Assembly: GCA_030407315.1 (NCBI GenBank)
Contig: JALQPE010002354.1
Span: 1 to 64,000 of the forward strand
Direction of reading: 5' to 3'
Source of the DNA: Asparagopsis taxiformis
Lineage: Eukaryota > Rhodophyta > Florideophyceae > Bonnemaisoniales > Bonnemaisoniaceae
DNA length: 64,000 nucleotides
Within the stretch, counting starts at the first letter, position 1, and each line of letters begins with the position of its first letter. This document shows, piece after piece, positions 55,401 through 64,000 of this stretch. A model generated the notes under the pieces. It was not told where the DNA came from and made no database searches. It saw only the letters and a list, made by a program, of their open reading frames with translations. Both the position numbers and the translations under genes were made by a program.

Positions 55401-56112
55401 TATGCACAATCAGCTGTATAAGCTTTCTCCGGATACATTTGATGTTTGGGCAAGAATACTGAAGCGAGTTCCTGGGTCGAAGTTGTGGCTTCTGAGGTTT
55501 CCTCCCACTGCGGAGCGTAGGATCCGAGAGGAAGCGGCGGATCGCGGGCTGGAAGCGGAACGACTGATTTTTACTGATGTAGCTGGGAAAGAAGAACATG
55601 TTGCACGGGCGGGACTGGGGGATCTATTTCTGGACACTCCAACTTGCAATGCCCACACAACAGGAACAGATGCACTTTGGTCTGGGGTTCCGATGGTGAC
55701 ATGTCCGGGGTCTCTGTTTGCGTCTCGCGTAGCGGCAAGTCTTTTGACTGCTGCAGGGGTACCCGAGTTGATTGCTTCAGACATGAACGAATACGAAGAT
55801 TTGGCTGTGGAACTAGCGACAAATCGACCTCGACTTGCAGCAATTCGTGCAAGAATAGAGTCCACTCGGTACAAAAATGCGTTATTCGATACGGAACGAT
55901 GGGTGAGAAATGTGGAAGCTCTCTACTGGGGAGCATGGCGAAATTTTGAGAACGGAAAGGAGCCAAGTCACATTTTTGGGAAAGACATATACGATGGTTC
56001 CACCATGTTATCGAAAGCAGCTGCTCTGGATAGTGTCCACTCAACATCAGACTCAAGAAGGTCTGAAACGCCGATGTATAGAAGGACGTATAGTTCAACA
56101 GTTGCAACCTAG
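52405..56112 (+). CDS. OGT: O-linked N-acetylglucosamine transferase (TPR + GT41)
   Basis: This 1235-residue intronless gene opens at ATG 52405. Residues 1-385 are Pro/Gln/His-rich and low in complexity. From about 389 a run of six to seven TPRs ([40 protein letters not shown]) leads into the GT41 catalytic region: [15 protein letters not shown] with the active-site-type His828, [30 protein letters not shown] with Lys1006 at the UDP-contacting position of human OGT, and [18 protein letters not shown]. It transfers GlcNAc from UDP-GlcNAc to Ser/Thr of nuclear and cytosolic proteins. A Ser/Arg-rich insert of about 80-90 residues separates the TPRs from the catalytic region. The catalytic motifs are closer to animal OGT/SECRET AGENT than to SPINDLY, so GlcNAc rather than fucose is the favoured donor. 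Confidence 0.93.
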   Translation: [1235 protein letters not shown]

Positions 56113-57806
56113 CGAGGGGAAGATTATATTGCAGACATTCTAACAGTAGATAGATAGTAGGTAGGGCGTGATAGATTTCTCTTTTGGCATGATGTCTGTT
56201 ATTCCTCAAAGAAGCACTACGAGTTGTACAGAGAGGACAATCGAAGCCTGTTCGTGAGCTGAGACAATCTGACATCGACTACTCGAGTACAGAAGAGGTG
56301 ATGTAGTTCACGCTGGCAATAGCACACAAGCAATAACGTGTATTGCCAATTGTGGGCACATAAGCGAGAAATTCGGGAGTAGAAGCTGTGTATAACACGT
56401 GATCAACGAATGTATTGATGAACAGGTAATGGTTGACGACGGCTGAAAGCTGTGCGCAATCCAGTGTAGTTTGCAAGCGTTAACCATTTGGAGGAGCAGC
56501 TGTTCGGTGGCACAGGTAACGCCATGATGTTACTGGTTGAAAATAGCAGTACTCTTCATATGTCGTGCGTTTGCATAGCTGTAGATGGTGCAACAATGCC
56601 ACGCAGCTCCGTGCACTACCGTGCAGTGCCATGCTGTGCTGTTCTGATGGAAAGAAAAAAATTAATCACGTCCGTGCATGGCTGGGTATGTGTTCTCTAT
56701 CCACTCGTCTTCGGTAGACGAGAGCGCCGGAGATATCGTATTGAGAAATGTCAACACACTAACTTTTGTTATATTTTACCAATAATGTTGCTAGTAGATA
56801 CGTTTTGTGTAGCATAGTGAACTGTAGAGGTGGGCGGGCGGTAAGTGGCGACGCAGTGGCCGCACTCCATAATTTGCAAGCTGAAGACGAGCTGACTATC
56901 GGCGGTGGAGGACATGTAAAGATCTGTCGATGACGTTGGCCGTGGGGGACATCGTACTGTAGCAAAATTTCATGTGCTATGCTCGATGTTTGAATTTCTC
57001 AGCGCACCTACCAAGCAGCAGTGAGTGATTGACAAAAACATGTTATTCAATTTATGATGTGTATGTCGATCGGAACGTGAGAGTATGGCTTGACCGCACT
57101 CCCTCTACTATCCAAACACATTGATTTTCTTCACTGTCATTAATTTCACAGCGCTCCTTCTCCCTCACCCATACAGGATGCGTGAAAACCCTTGGGTGGC
57201 AGAGGCCGGCCAACGCCAAGGAGGCTTGAGCTCTGATGTCATCGACGATGATTTTACCCGACAATGTGCTTTCTCCATACACGCATGCCGCGCCATGCAC
57301 CATACGCCACCGCCGTCGATACAGTACGGACACGCGTTGGTCCACGTTTCAGACCAGCATGATGCTGCTCTTGAAACGCCGACGGTGCCAAACACTATGA
57401 ACATTGACCACCTTTCAACGCGCAGCCAAACATGAATTGCACAGCATTTGGACGAATGGCCGGCCACTCATGCTTTAATCATACACATATATATGCTGAT
57501 TTCATGCCGAAACGGTCAACTCTTCACCCTCTACTGTACTCTCAACTTTGATACACTCAGTTATGTCATTTGTAGTACAGTGTATCACATCATCTGCGTG
57601 ACTTACATTCCTGCGTCACGTCACGCATATCTCAGTTACTGGGCCTTATCACATGTGTACAGGTAATACAACAACGCACCCGCCGCCAACGCTTTGCGCT
57701 ATCGTCAGATCTTTCCCAACCATCTTCCCAGTCCTTATTTTCGCACTCTACTTTTTCCGATCCGCTCGGTGTCTTCCTCACTACTTCCTTTGTTGCTTGC
57801 TGAAAC
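56113..57806. other. intergenic region, possible small hypothetical frame
   Basis: An ATG frame at 57178-57435 (85 codons) follows a TTCTCCCTCACCCATACAG acceptor-like stretch, but no family is recognised. The rest holds nothing identifiable. Confidence 0.3.
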
Positions 57807-60800
57807 ATGTCCACTAAGCGTGACACCCTGCTGCTTATCCAACAGCAATCCCAGCAAAAATGGCGAGATATGCGCATTTTTGAAGAAGATGCCCCGCAGC
57901 CGTCCGCGTCAAATGCCGATCAGCAAAAGTTCCTTGTAACGTTCCCATATCCCTATTGCAATGGATTTCTCCATATTGGCCACGCCTTTTCTCTTTCAAA
58001 GGCAGAATTTATTGTGGGATATAAGCGTATGAAGAACATCAAGTGTCTCTATCCATTTGGCTTTCACTGCACCGGAATGCCTATTCAAACCTGTGCAAAT
58101 AAACTAGCTTCTGAAGTCGAAAAGTACGGCGTTCCTCCAGTCTTCCCAGAAGAACAGGAAGAACAGCCGCAGAAACCTACAGACTCAACCCCGATGGACA
58201 AGAGCAAAGGAAAGAAGGGCAAGGCGGCCAGTAAGGCCAGCAAGAAAAAGTATCAGTGGGATATTCTCAAGGAGAGCGGTATCTCAGAAGATCAAATTCC
58301 CCAATTTGCAGATCCTCTCGCTTGGCTCAACTATTTCCCATTACAGAATGTTAACGATCTCACTGCTTTCGGCCTCAAAGCAGATTGGCGTCGCTCATTC
58401 ATCACGACAGAGGTTAATCCATATTATGATTCCTTTATTCGTTGGCAATTCAACAAGCTGCGGGAGTTTAAGAAGATCAAATTTGGCAAGCGGAATGCCG
58501 TCTATTCACCGATCGACGCTCAGCCTTGTGCAGACCATGATAGAGCATCTGGTGAGGGCGTTCAACCTCAGGAATATACGCTCATTAAAATGCGCCTCCT
58601 CAAACTTCCAAGTATCCCTCAAGCTGCTGAAGTGTTCGGTGAAAGGCCTGTCTACCTCCCAGCAGCAACTCTCAGACCTGAGACAATGTACGGTCAGACG
58701 AATTGTTGGGTATTGCCGTCTGGAGATTACGATGTTTTTGACCTTGCAAATGGGGAGATCTTTATCGCTTCAGAACATTCTGGGCGCAACATGGCGTATC
58801 AAGATTTCTTCGAAGAGTTTGGTCAAATGAAAAAGATTTGCTCTCTGAAAGGTTCAGACCTTATTGGGCTGCCGGTCAAAGCTCCGTTAGCCCAGTATGA
58901 AGAAATTTATGTCTTGCCTCTCCTGACAGTTAGCATGAAGAAAGGAACTGGTATTGTAACATCTGTACCCAGTGACGCACCTGATGATTATCGTGGACTG
59001 GAAGATCTAAGGGAAAAGGAAGCACTTCGCTCCAAGTTCGGTATCAAGGATGAATGGGTCCTTCCTTTCAAACCAATTCCTATAATTGATACACCCGGTT
59101 TTGGGAATCTTGCTGCAGTCGAGGCTTGCGCGAAACACAAGATCCGCAGTCAGAATGATAAAGATGGTCTCGCTCGTGCGAAAGAAGAGGTTTACAAAGC
59201 TGGCTTTTACAATGGTATTATGTTGAAAGGTGATATGGCAGGGGAGCCGGTTATGCAAGCTAAGCCGAGAATTCGTGAGCAACTTATTGCTTCAGACCAG
59301 GCCCGCATGTATTCAGAACCCGAGAAGCAAGTAATGAGTCGCAGTGGAGACGAATGTGTCGTGGCTTTGTGTGACCAATGGTATCTTGAATACGGAGAGC
59401 CGACATGGCGTAGCAAAGTGGAGACATGCCTGGCAGAAATGAATCTATATGCAGATGAAACTCGCAATGCCTTCGAAGCTGTAATGGAATGGTTGAAGGA
59501 ATGGGCCTGTTCGCGACAATTTGGCTTGGGAACGAAACTTCCATGGGATGAAAACTGGCTAATAGAATCGCTCTCTGATTCCACGATCTATATGGCGTTT
59601 TACACTGTTGCGCACCTACTACAAGGTGGTACCGAGAACCTCGATGGACACATGACTGGGCCTGCTGGTATTCCTCCTGAGAAGTTAACGGATGCGTTCT
59701 GGGATTTTGTAATGCTCGGGAAAGAGAGCCCATCGGCACTTGAGCAATTTGAAAGAGAGGTTCTGTTGAAAATGCGACGAGAATTCACGTATTGGTATCC
59801 GGTTGATCTTCGGGTTTCTGGAAAGGACTTGATTGGTAATCACCTCAGCTTTTTCCTCTACAACCATGTGGCTATTTTCCCAAAGGAGCAGTGGCCTAAA
59901 GCGATTCGTGTGAATGGCCATGTGCTATTGGATGCTGAGAAGATGTCTAAGAGTACAGGAAACTTTCTGACTCTTCGAGATGCGATCTCTCAGTACACTT
60001 CGGATGGAGTACGATTTGCGCTGGCAGATGCAGCAGACAGTGTCGAAGATGCCAACTTTTCGAAAAAGACGGCAGACGTCGCAGTTGTTAAACTCTGGAC
60101 ATTGATTGATTTCGTCGAGGAAGGTTTGAAGAACATTGATAGTATGAAGACTGGTCCTCTTTCAAGGTTTGCAGATCAGCTTTTTGAAGCGCAATTGAAC
60201 CGCCAACTTCGAAAAACTGAAGCTGCATATGATCAAATGCTCTTCCGGGTGGCTGTAACGAGCGGTTTCCAAGAGATGAGCATTGATCTTGGAAAATACC
60301 GAGAAGCTGTTGGGGCAAGCGTGTCTTCAACTCTCAAGAATATGCATCGTGATATTTTCCTGCAGTTTGCTTTCTACCAAACGGTGTGTATCGCGCCAAT
60401 TTGCCCACATTCTGCTGAACATATATGGAGCTTGATATCTCCTGTCCTAGAAAAGCGTGATGGTGTCGCTCAAGAGACATCTATCATGTCAGTGCAATGG
60501 CCTGAATGCCACGAACCGAATGAAGCCATTCTTGCTGCAGCAGCGTACCTCAATGACACATTGTCTCGTATTCGAGTGGCGATTCTAAAAAGAAGAGGGC
60601 CAAAGGCAAAGACGGTCAGCCTGTATGTTTGCAGAGAAACACCAGAGTGGCAATCTGCCGTTATTTCATTACTGAAAGACAATTTTGATGCTGAAGCATG
60701 GAGAGTATCGAAGGCAAAAAATCCAACGGATGAGAAAGCTTGGTGGAAGTTCCCATCCAATATACCCAAGTTGATTGCAGCGTCTCTGCCCCCGGAACAG

Positions 60801-61055
60801 AAGAAAAATAAGAAATTGATGCCATTTGTTGCAATGGTGAGGAAGGAAGTGGAGCTCGGTGGACCACAACTTCTGGATCGAACTCTGAAGTTTGATGAAA
60901 TTGAGGTATTGACTGAAAATGACGAGCTTGTTCGGGACCAGCTGCGACCGTTCGGGATTGAAAACGTCTCGGTAGCTGATTCTAAGGATGCCCCGGCAAG
61001 TGCATCATCCACTGATGCTGTACCGGGCTCCCCGGCTTTTCGGCTTTCTGAATAA
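57807..61055 (+). CDS. LARS: cytosolic leucyl-tRNA synthetase
   Basis: This 1082-residue intronless class I synthetase charges tRNA-Leu with leucine in the cytosol. The ATP-binding HIGH motif is at residues 56-59 (YCNGFLHIGHAFSLSKAEF) and KMSKS at 712-716. Between them lies the CP1 editing domain with TLRPETMYGQTN from about 288 and GTGIVTSVPSDAPDD near 375, both in the eukaryotic/archaeal form. An anticodon-binding helical domain and the eukaryote-type C-terminal extension follow. Length is slightly below that of animal cytosolic enzymes. No transit peptide is evident. It ends 162 bp from the convergent PPR gene. Confidence 0.97.
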   Translation: MSTKRDTLLLIQQQSQQKWRDMRIFEEDAPQPSASNADQQKFLVTFPYPYCNGFLHIGHAFSLSKAEFIVGYKRMKNIKCLYPFGFHCTGMPIQTCANKLASEVEKYGVPPVFPEEQEEQPQKPTDSTPMDKSKGKKGKAASKASKKKYQWDILKESGISEDQIPQFADPLAWLNYFPLQNVNDLTAFGLKADWRRSFITTEVNPYYDSFIRWQFNKLREFKKIKFGKRNAVYSPIDAQPCADHDRASGEGVQPQEYTLIKMRLLKLPSIPQAAEVFGERPVYLPAATLRPETMYGQTNCWVLPSGDYDVFDLANGEIFIASEHSGRNMAYQDFFEEFGQMKKICSLKGSDLIGLPVKAPLAQYEEIYVLPLLTVSMKKGTGIVTSVPSDAPDDYRGLEDLREKEALRSKFGIKDEWVLPFKPIPIIDTPGFGNLAAVEACAKHKIRSQNDKDGLARAKEEVYKAGFYNGIMLKGDMAGEPVMQAKPRIREQLIASDQARMYSEPEKQVMSRSGDECVVALCDQWYLEYGEPTWRSKVETCLAEMNLYADETRNAFEAVMEWLKEWACSRQFGLGTKLPWDENWLIESLSDSTIYMAFYTVAHLLQGGTENLDGHMTGPAGIPPEKLTDAFWDFVMLGKESPSALEQFEREVLLKMRREFTYWYPVDLRVSGKDLIGNHLSFFLYNHVAIFPKEQWPKAIRVNGHVLLDAEKMSKSTGNFLTLRDAISQYTSDGVRFALADAADSVEDANFSKKTADVAVVKLWTLIDFVEEGLKNIDSMKTGPLSRFADQLFEAQLNRQLRKTEAAYDQMLFRVAVTSGFQEMSIDLGKYREAVGASVSSTLKNMHRDIFLQFAFYQTVCIAPICPHSAEHIWSLISPVLEKRDGVAQETSIMSVQWPECHEPNEAILAAAAYLNDTLSRIRVAILKRRGPKAKTVSLYVCRETPEWQSAVISLLKDNFDAEAWRVSKAKNPTDEKAWWKFPSNIPKLIAASLPPEQKKNKKLMPFVAMVRKEVELGGPQLLDRTLKFDEIEVLTENDELVRDQLRPFGIENVSVADSKDAPASASSTDAVPGSPAFRLSE

Positions 61056-61217
61056 GTGTAAACTAAGCTTGGCACAGCGTTAATGCTGTTCTTTAAAATG
61101 GAGTGATAACTGGTTAGACTGAGAATAAACAGCTCAATAACACAATCCTCTACCGAAACAATCATGAACCATGTAACTGCAACAATAAATAGGAATGAGA
61201 CAAAGATTCTGCACTAC

Positions 61218-64000
61218 TCATCCGTCATCGGTTTGCGTAGCTCCGAATATAGGTAATCCGTTCTTTCCTGTTGTACCCCATACAGAGCTAAGAGTTTTGT
61301 CAATACTGTCCTCATCCTCACTAGAGCCACCTTGAGCTGCATTTGGACTGGCCAGTTTCGTAATACTCGCATAAAACCGTTCATCAAATGTCCTCAGCGT
61401 TCGTGCAATGTTGCGCATGAGCCCACTTAGAGCTCGTGATGTTATCGCATCTGGCTCAATATTGGACGCCTCCATTGACCTTAATACCTTGATCATGCGA
61501 TCCATGTCTTTGTTCTTTGCACAAGCGAATATCAATACATTGAAAACGGCAGTGTCTGCATTCTCGACTTCAGGTAAAATTGCAATGGCCTCATCTAACT
61601 TACCACCATTGCACAATGCTTTCATGCGAATACAATGATGAACGGGGCTCAGCTTCTGATTAGGCCCGGGCGACTCTTTCGATATCATTTCCCGTAATGT
61701 AGCATCCACACTTTCGAAATCAGCTCTTTCAGCATACGCATCTGCCACAGCTGTGTATCCTGTTCTTCCGAGTTCAAGGCCTCGCGCCACCATTTCATCA
61801 CGGAGGAGCAGTACAGATTCAACTCCATCTTTCGCACCAGAGGATAGAAACGCTCTCATCAATGCCACGTATGCAGCTGGATGAGGGAGAAGCATCCAAT
61901 CAGAAGAAGCTGCAGTTTGATTGGGTTGCACAACCGCGCCACCATTGGAGGTGGAATTCGATCCCGGTACGCCATTTTCAAACCGCGCTGATCCTGATGA
62001 TGATGGACTTGAACATTGTAGCGGTGAAGCACTTCGTAATGAATGGGCGCTCCTCTGGGAAGTCGAAGGTTGGCTGGATGTACCCGCCTTTCGGTTTGCT
62101 TTGACACGCTTTGCTCTCTCTGTTTCCACTTTTCGGAAAAATTCAAGTGCGCGAGGGGCATCCCCAGCCGCAGCGCATGCACTGACCATGCTTTGGTACG
62201 TGAACTCGTCAGGTTCGAGTCCACGAGACTGCAACTCGCGCAACCATCTATACGCAGCTCCTAGTGCTGCGCCAGCGTCAGATTTGTGTCCCCTGTTCCT
62301 CGCTACTCCTTTGATAAGCGTGTTGAATGTAAGTAAATCAGGCCGCACCCCGTTCCGTGGCATATCAATCCGTACCAAGTCTTCAGCAATTTGGGTACCG
62401 TTCTCTTCAGAACTGAGGAAATCAATCACAGTATTATAGGTCACGACATCAGGACGAAGACCCGCACTTTTCATTCTTTCCAATATCATCAACGCGGCTG
62501 TAAATCCTTTTCCTCGATTCGCTTTCAGATAGGCGTTGTATGCGACAACATTTGCTCTACCAGCTGCCTCCATTTCTGAGACAATAAGCTCAGCTCTCCC
62601 GGCATCACATACACGAGCGAAACCGTCTACAAGCATAGTATATGTGACTGAATCTGCAGCATACCACGAAAACCCATATGTCTCTACGTACCGTCTCATC
62701 TCCAGGTATAATGCAACTGCTGCATCAACATTTGGTGGGTCTAGCGATGAGTACCCACGTATAAGAGCATTGAAAAGGGCTGCATTGGCTTTGGCATTTC
62801 TAGGTTGATTCGCGTTTCTACGATTGTTGTGACTTTGAGATTGAGAAATTCCACCCGAGCCTGGTAAGGTGCCTTTTCCTGAAGAAAGCGTTTGATTGGA
62901 ATCATTGATTCGGCTGTTGTCCCTGCTTTGGCGACTAGACGCTCGATTAACGCATAGAGCTTTCCACTCTGCTGACCCCTTCTCAAATTCCTTGATGTCA
63001 GCATCAGTAGCAGCGTGTAGCACGCCCTCTGCAAGTGCCATTTCTTCTCTTCTGCAACAAAGATCTGCTAACGTTAACAGCGTTATGTGGTCGGCCTCTA
63101 AGCCTACAGTTCGCATTTGTTCAAGGGCCGCAAATGCATCACTCGCTGGAGCTCCGGATTCACGAAGTGCCTTCAACCTGACGTTAAAAGTTTGCACATC
63201 TGGGCGCACTGGAATAATATCACTCGACTGGGATGTAGACGAATTGTGAAAATCCACATGCGTAATATCGCGCATACGTTCCAATAGTGAAATCGCTCTC
63301 TCTGGATGTCCGCAGCGGATATAGGCATCAGCAATAGTGTTGTAAGCCACAGGAGATATCTGTAAGGCCGAGTCCGGGTCTTCATTGGCTAGGGTTGGTG
63401 ACGACTGGACACGCTCTTGCAGCACGGTGTGATGATGAAGTTGGTGCAGCAATAATGCATCTAACATTGAGACGTCGCATTGATGACGTGCTTGCTTCGC
63501 TAAAGTACAGAATGTATAAGCGTCAGGTTCTATGTTAAGACTTCTCATTTGATCATAGACATCTTGTGCATCGCGAACGCGTCCTGCAGAGACACATGCA
63601 TTAATTAGTGAGTTTAAAGTAACACGATCTGCATTGATTCCTCTGTCCTCCATTTCTTGTAGGAGACCAAAGGCTCGGCGGACGTCTTCATCTAGACCTC
63701 CAAAGCAGCTTTTAAGCATTGTATTGAAGGTGACGAGGTTGGGATCAATACCGCTGTCCTGCATTTCACGCCAAAACTCGTCGGCCTTAGCATATTGGGA
63801 GCACATTACTAGAGCATTAATAACAGCGTTGTATGTGAATAAATTTCTGGAGACCTTGGGAGCGCGGTCCAGTTCTGCCAATGTTCGCAAAGCCCCATTG
63901 AGATCCCTTCGGCGGGCATAGGCAGAGATGCGGCGATTATATTCTCGCACGGAAAGGTGGCTATTCTGACCCTGGCTTCTGCCGTTTTGAGGATTGGAAT
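61218..64000 (-). CDS. P-class pentatricopeptide repeat protein, 5' end outside window
   Basis: The frame is open to the right edge, so the N-terminus (possibly with an organelle transit peptide) is missing; at least 927 codons are present. About seventeen PPR motifs of roughly 35 residues can be traced, such as NLFTYNAVINALVMCSQYAK, NVVAYNAYLKANRG and DVVTYNTVIDFLSS. Ser/Asn-rich linkers occur in the middle (RNANQPRNAKANAALFNALI) and before the last motifs. No SMR, E or DYW domain is seen at the C-terminus. P-class PPR proteins bind single-stranded plastid or mitochondrial RNA by a two-residue code per repeat and affect its stability, processing or translation. The target cannot be read here. 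Confidence 0.92.
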   Translation of the reverse strand, partial: SNPQNGRSQGQNSHLSVREYNRRISAYARRRDLNGALRTLAELDRAPKVSRNLFTYNAVINALVMCSQYAKADEFWREMQDSGIDPNLVTFNTMLKSCFGGLDEDVRRAFGLLQEMEDRGINADRVTLNSLINACVSAGRVRDAQDVYDQMRSLNIEPDAYTFCTLAKQARHQCDVSMLDALLLHQLHHHTVLQERVQSSPTLANEDPDSALQISPVAYNTIADAYIRCGHPERAISLLERMRDITHVDFHNSSTSQSSDIIPVRPDVQTFNVRLKALRESGAPASDAFAALEQMRTVGLEADHITLLTLADLCCRREEMALAEGVLHAATDADIKEFEKGSAEWKALCVNRASSRQSRDNSRINDSNQTLSSGKGTLPGSGGISQSQSHNNRRNANQPRNAKANAALFNALIRGYSSLDPPNVDAAVALYLEMRRYVETYGFSWYAADSVTYTMLVDGFARVCDAGRAELIVSEMEAAGRANVVAYNAYLKANRGKGFTAALMILERMKSAGLRPDVVTYNTVIDFLSSEENGTQIAEDLVRIDMPRNGVRPDLLTFNTLIKGVARNRGHKSDAGAALGAAYRWLRELQSRGLEPDEFTYQSMVSACAAAGDAPRALEFFRKVETERAKRVKANRKAGTSSQPSTSQRSAHSLRSASPLQCSSPSSSGSARFENGVPGSNSTSNGGAVVQPNQTAASSDWMLLPHPAAYVALMRAFLSSGAKDGVESVLLLRDEMVARGLELGRTGYTAVADAYAERADFESVDATLREMISKESPGPNQKLSPVHHCIRMKALCNGGKLDEAIAILPEVENADTAVFNVLIFACAKNKDMDRMIKVLRSMEASNIEPDAITSRALSGLMRNIARTLRTFDERFYASITKLASPNAAQGGSSEDEDSIDKTLSSVWGTTGKNGLPIFGATQTDDG

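Noticed and set aside
57121..57435. 104-codon frame preceding LeuRS as a gene
   Set aside because: No family features; equally long frames exist on the opposite strand (57165-57467).

Overview
The window looks like nuclear DNA of a multicellular (florideophyte-type) red alga. This is inferred from compact, almost intronless eukaryotic genes, one intron of only about 100 bp, a plastid/mitochondrion-type PPR protein, and gene islands separated by LTR retrotransposon wreckage. The species is not proven by the sequence. Two compositions alternate: AT-richer gene and repeat DNA (1-15 kb, 35-36.5 kb, 46.5-64 kb) and GC-rich retroelement DNA (15-35 kb).

1-15 kb is repeat-rich. It holds a 35-bp tandem array with a palindrome in each unit, a foldback with 61-bp arms, several arrays of a 37-bp palindrome (arms TTACAGCAAAGTCATCG), a duplicated block of about 890 bp, 172-bp and 74-bp tandem repeats, and perfect loopless palindromes of 42 and 32 bp. 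Between them lie decayed or small genes: a charged protein relic, a frameshifted Sel1-repeat gene, a possible UPF0126/TRIC-like fragment and a small three-TM DUF202/VTC1-like protein.

15-46.5 kb is nested LTR elements. Element 1 (+) is a 5'-truncated Ty3/gypsy chromovirus pol. A GC-rich stretch follows with an antisense gene of unknown function that carries a 7-bp duplication frameshift and a candidate intron. Element 2 (-) is a second chromovirus with 5' LTR, primer-binding site, gag and a broken pol, and it sits against an oppositely oriented fragment of its own family. Element 3 (-) is a third gypsy element, cut off in RNase H, whose 5' LTR faces an inverted sister LTR to form a 1.4-kb palindrome. 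That structure interrupts a Ty1/copia element, which is also split at its protease by a solo LTR (5-bp duplication ATTCG) that itself contains another LTR-like insertion (5-bp duplication CAGTG). Elements 2 and 3 share an identical 18-nt primer-binding site.

46.5-64 kb is a gene island: a nucleotide-sugar (GDP-mannose type) transporter, complex I subunit NDUFA7 (one intron), a Myb/SANT protein, an O-GlcNAc transferase, cytosolic leucyl-tRNA synthetase, and a P-class PPR protein running off the right edge. These are unrelated housekeeping and regulatory functions. NDUFA7/Myb and LeuRS/PPR are convergent pairs, and Myb/OGT share a divergent upstream region.
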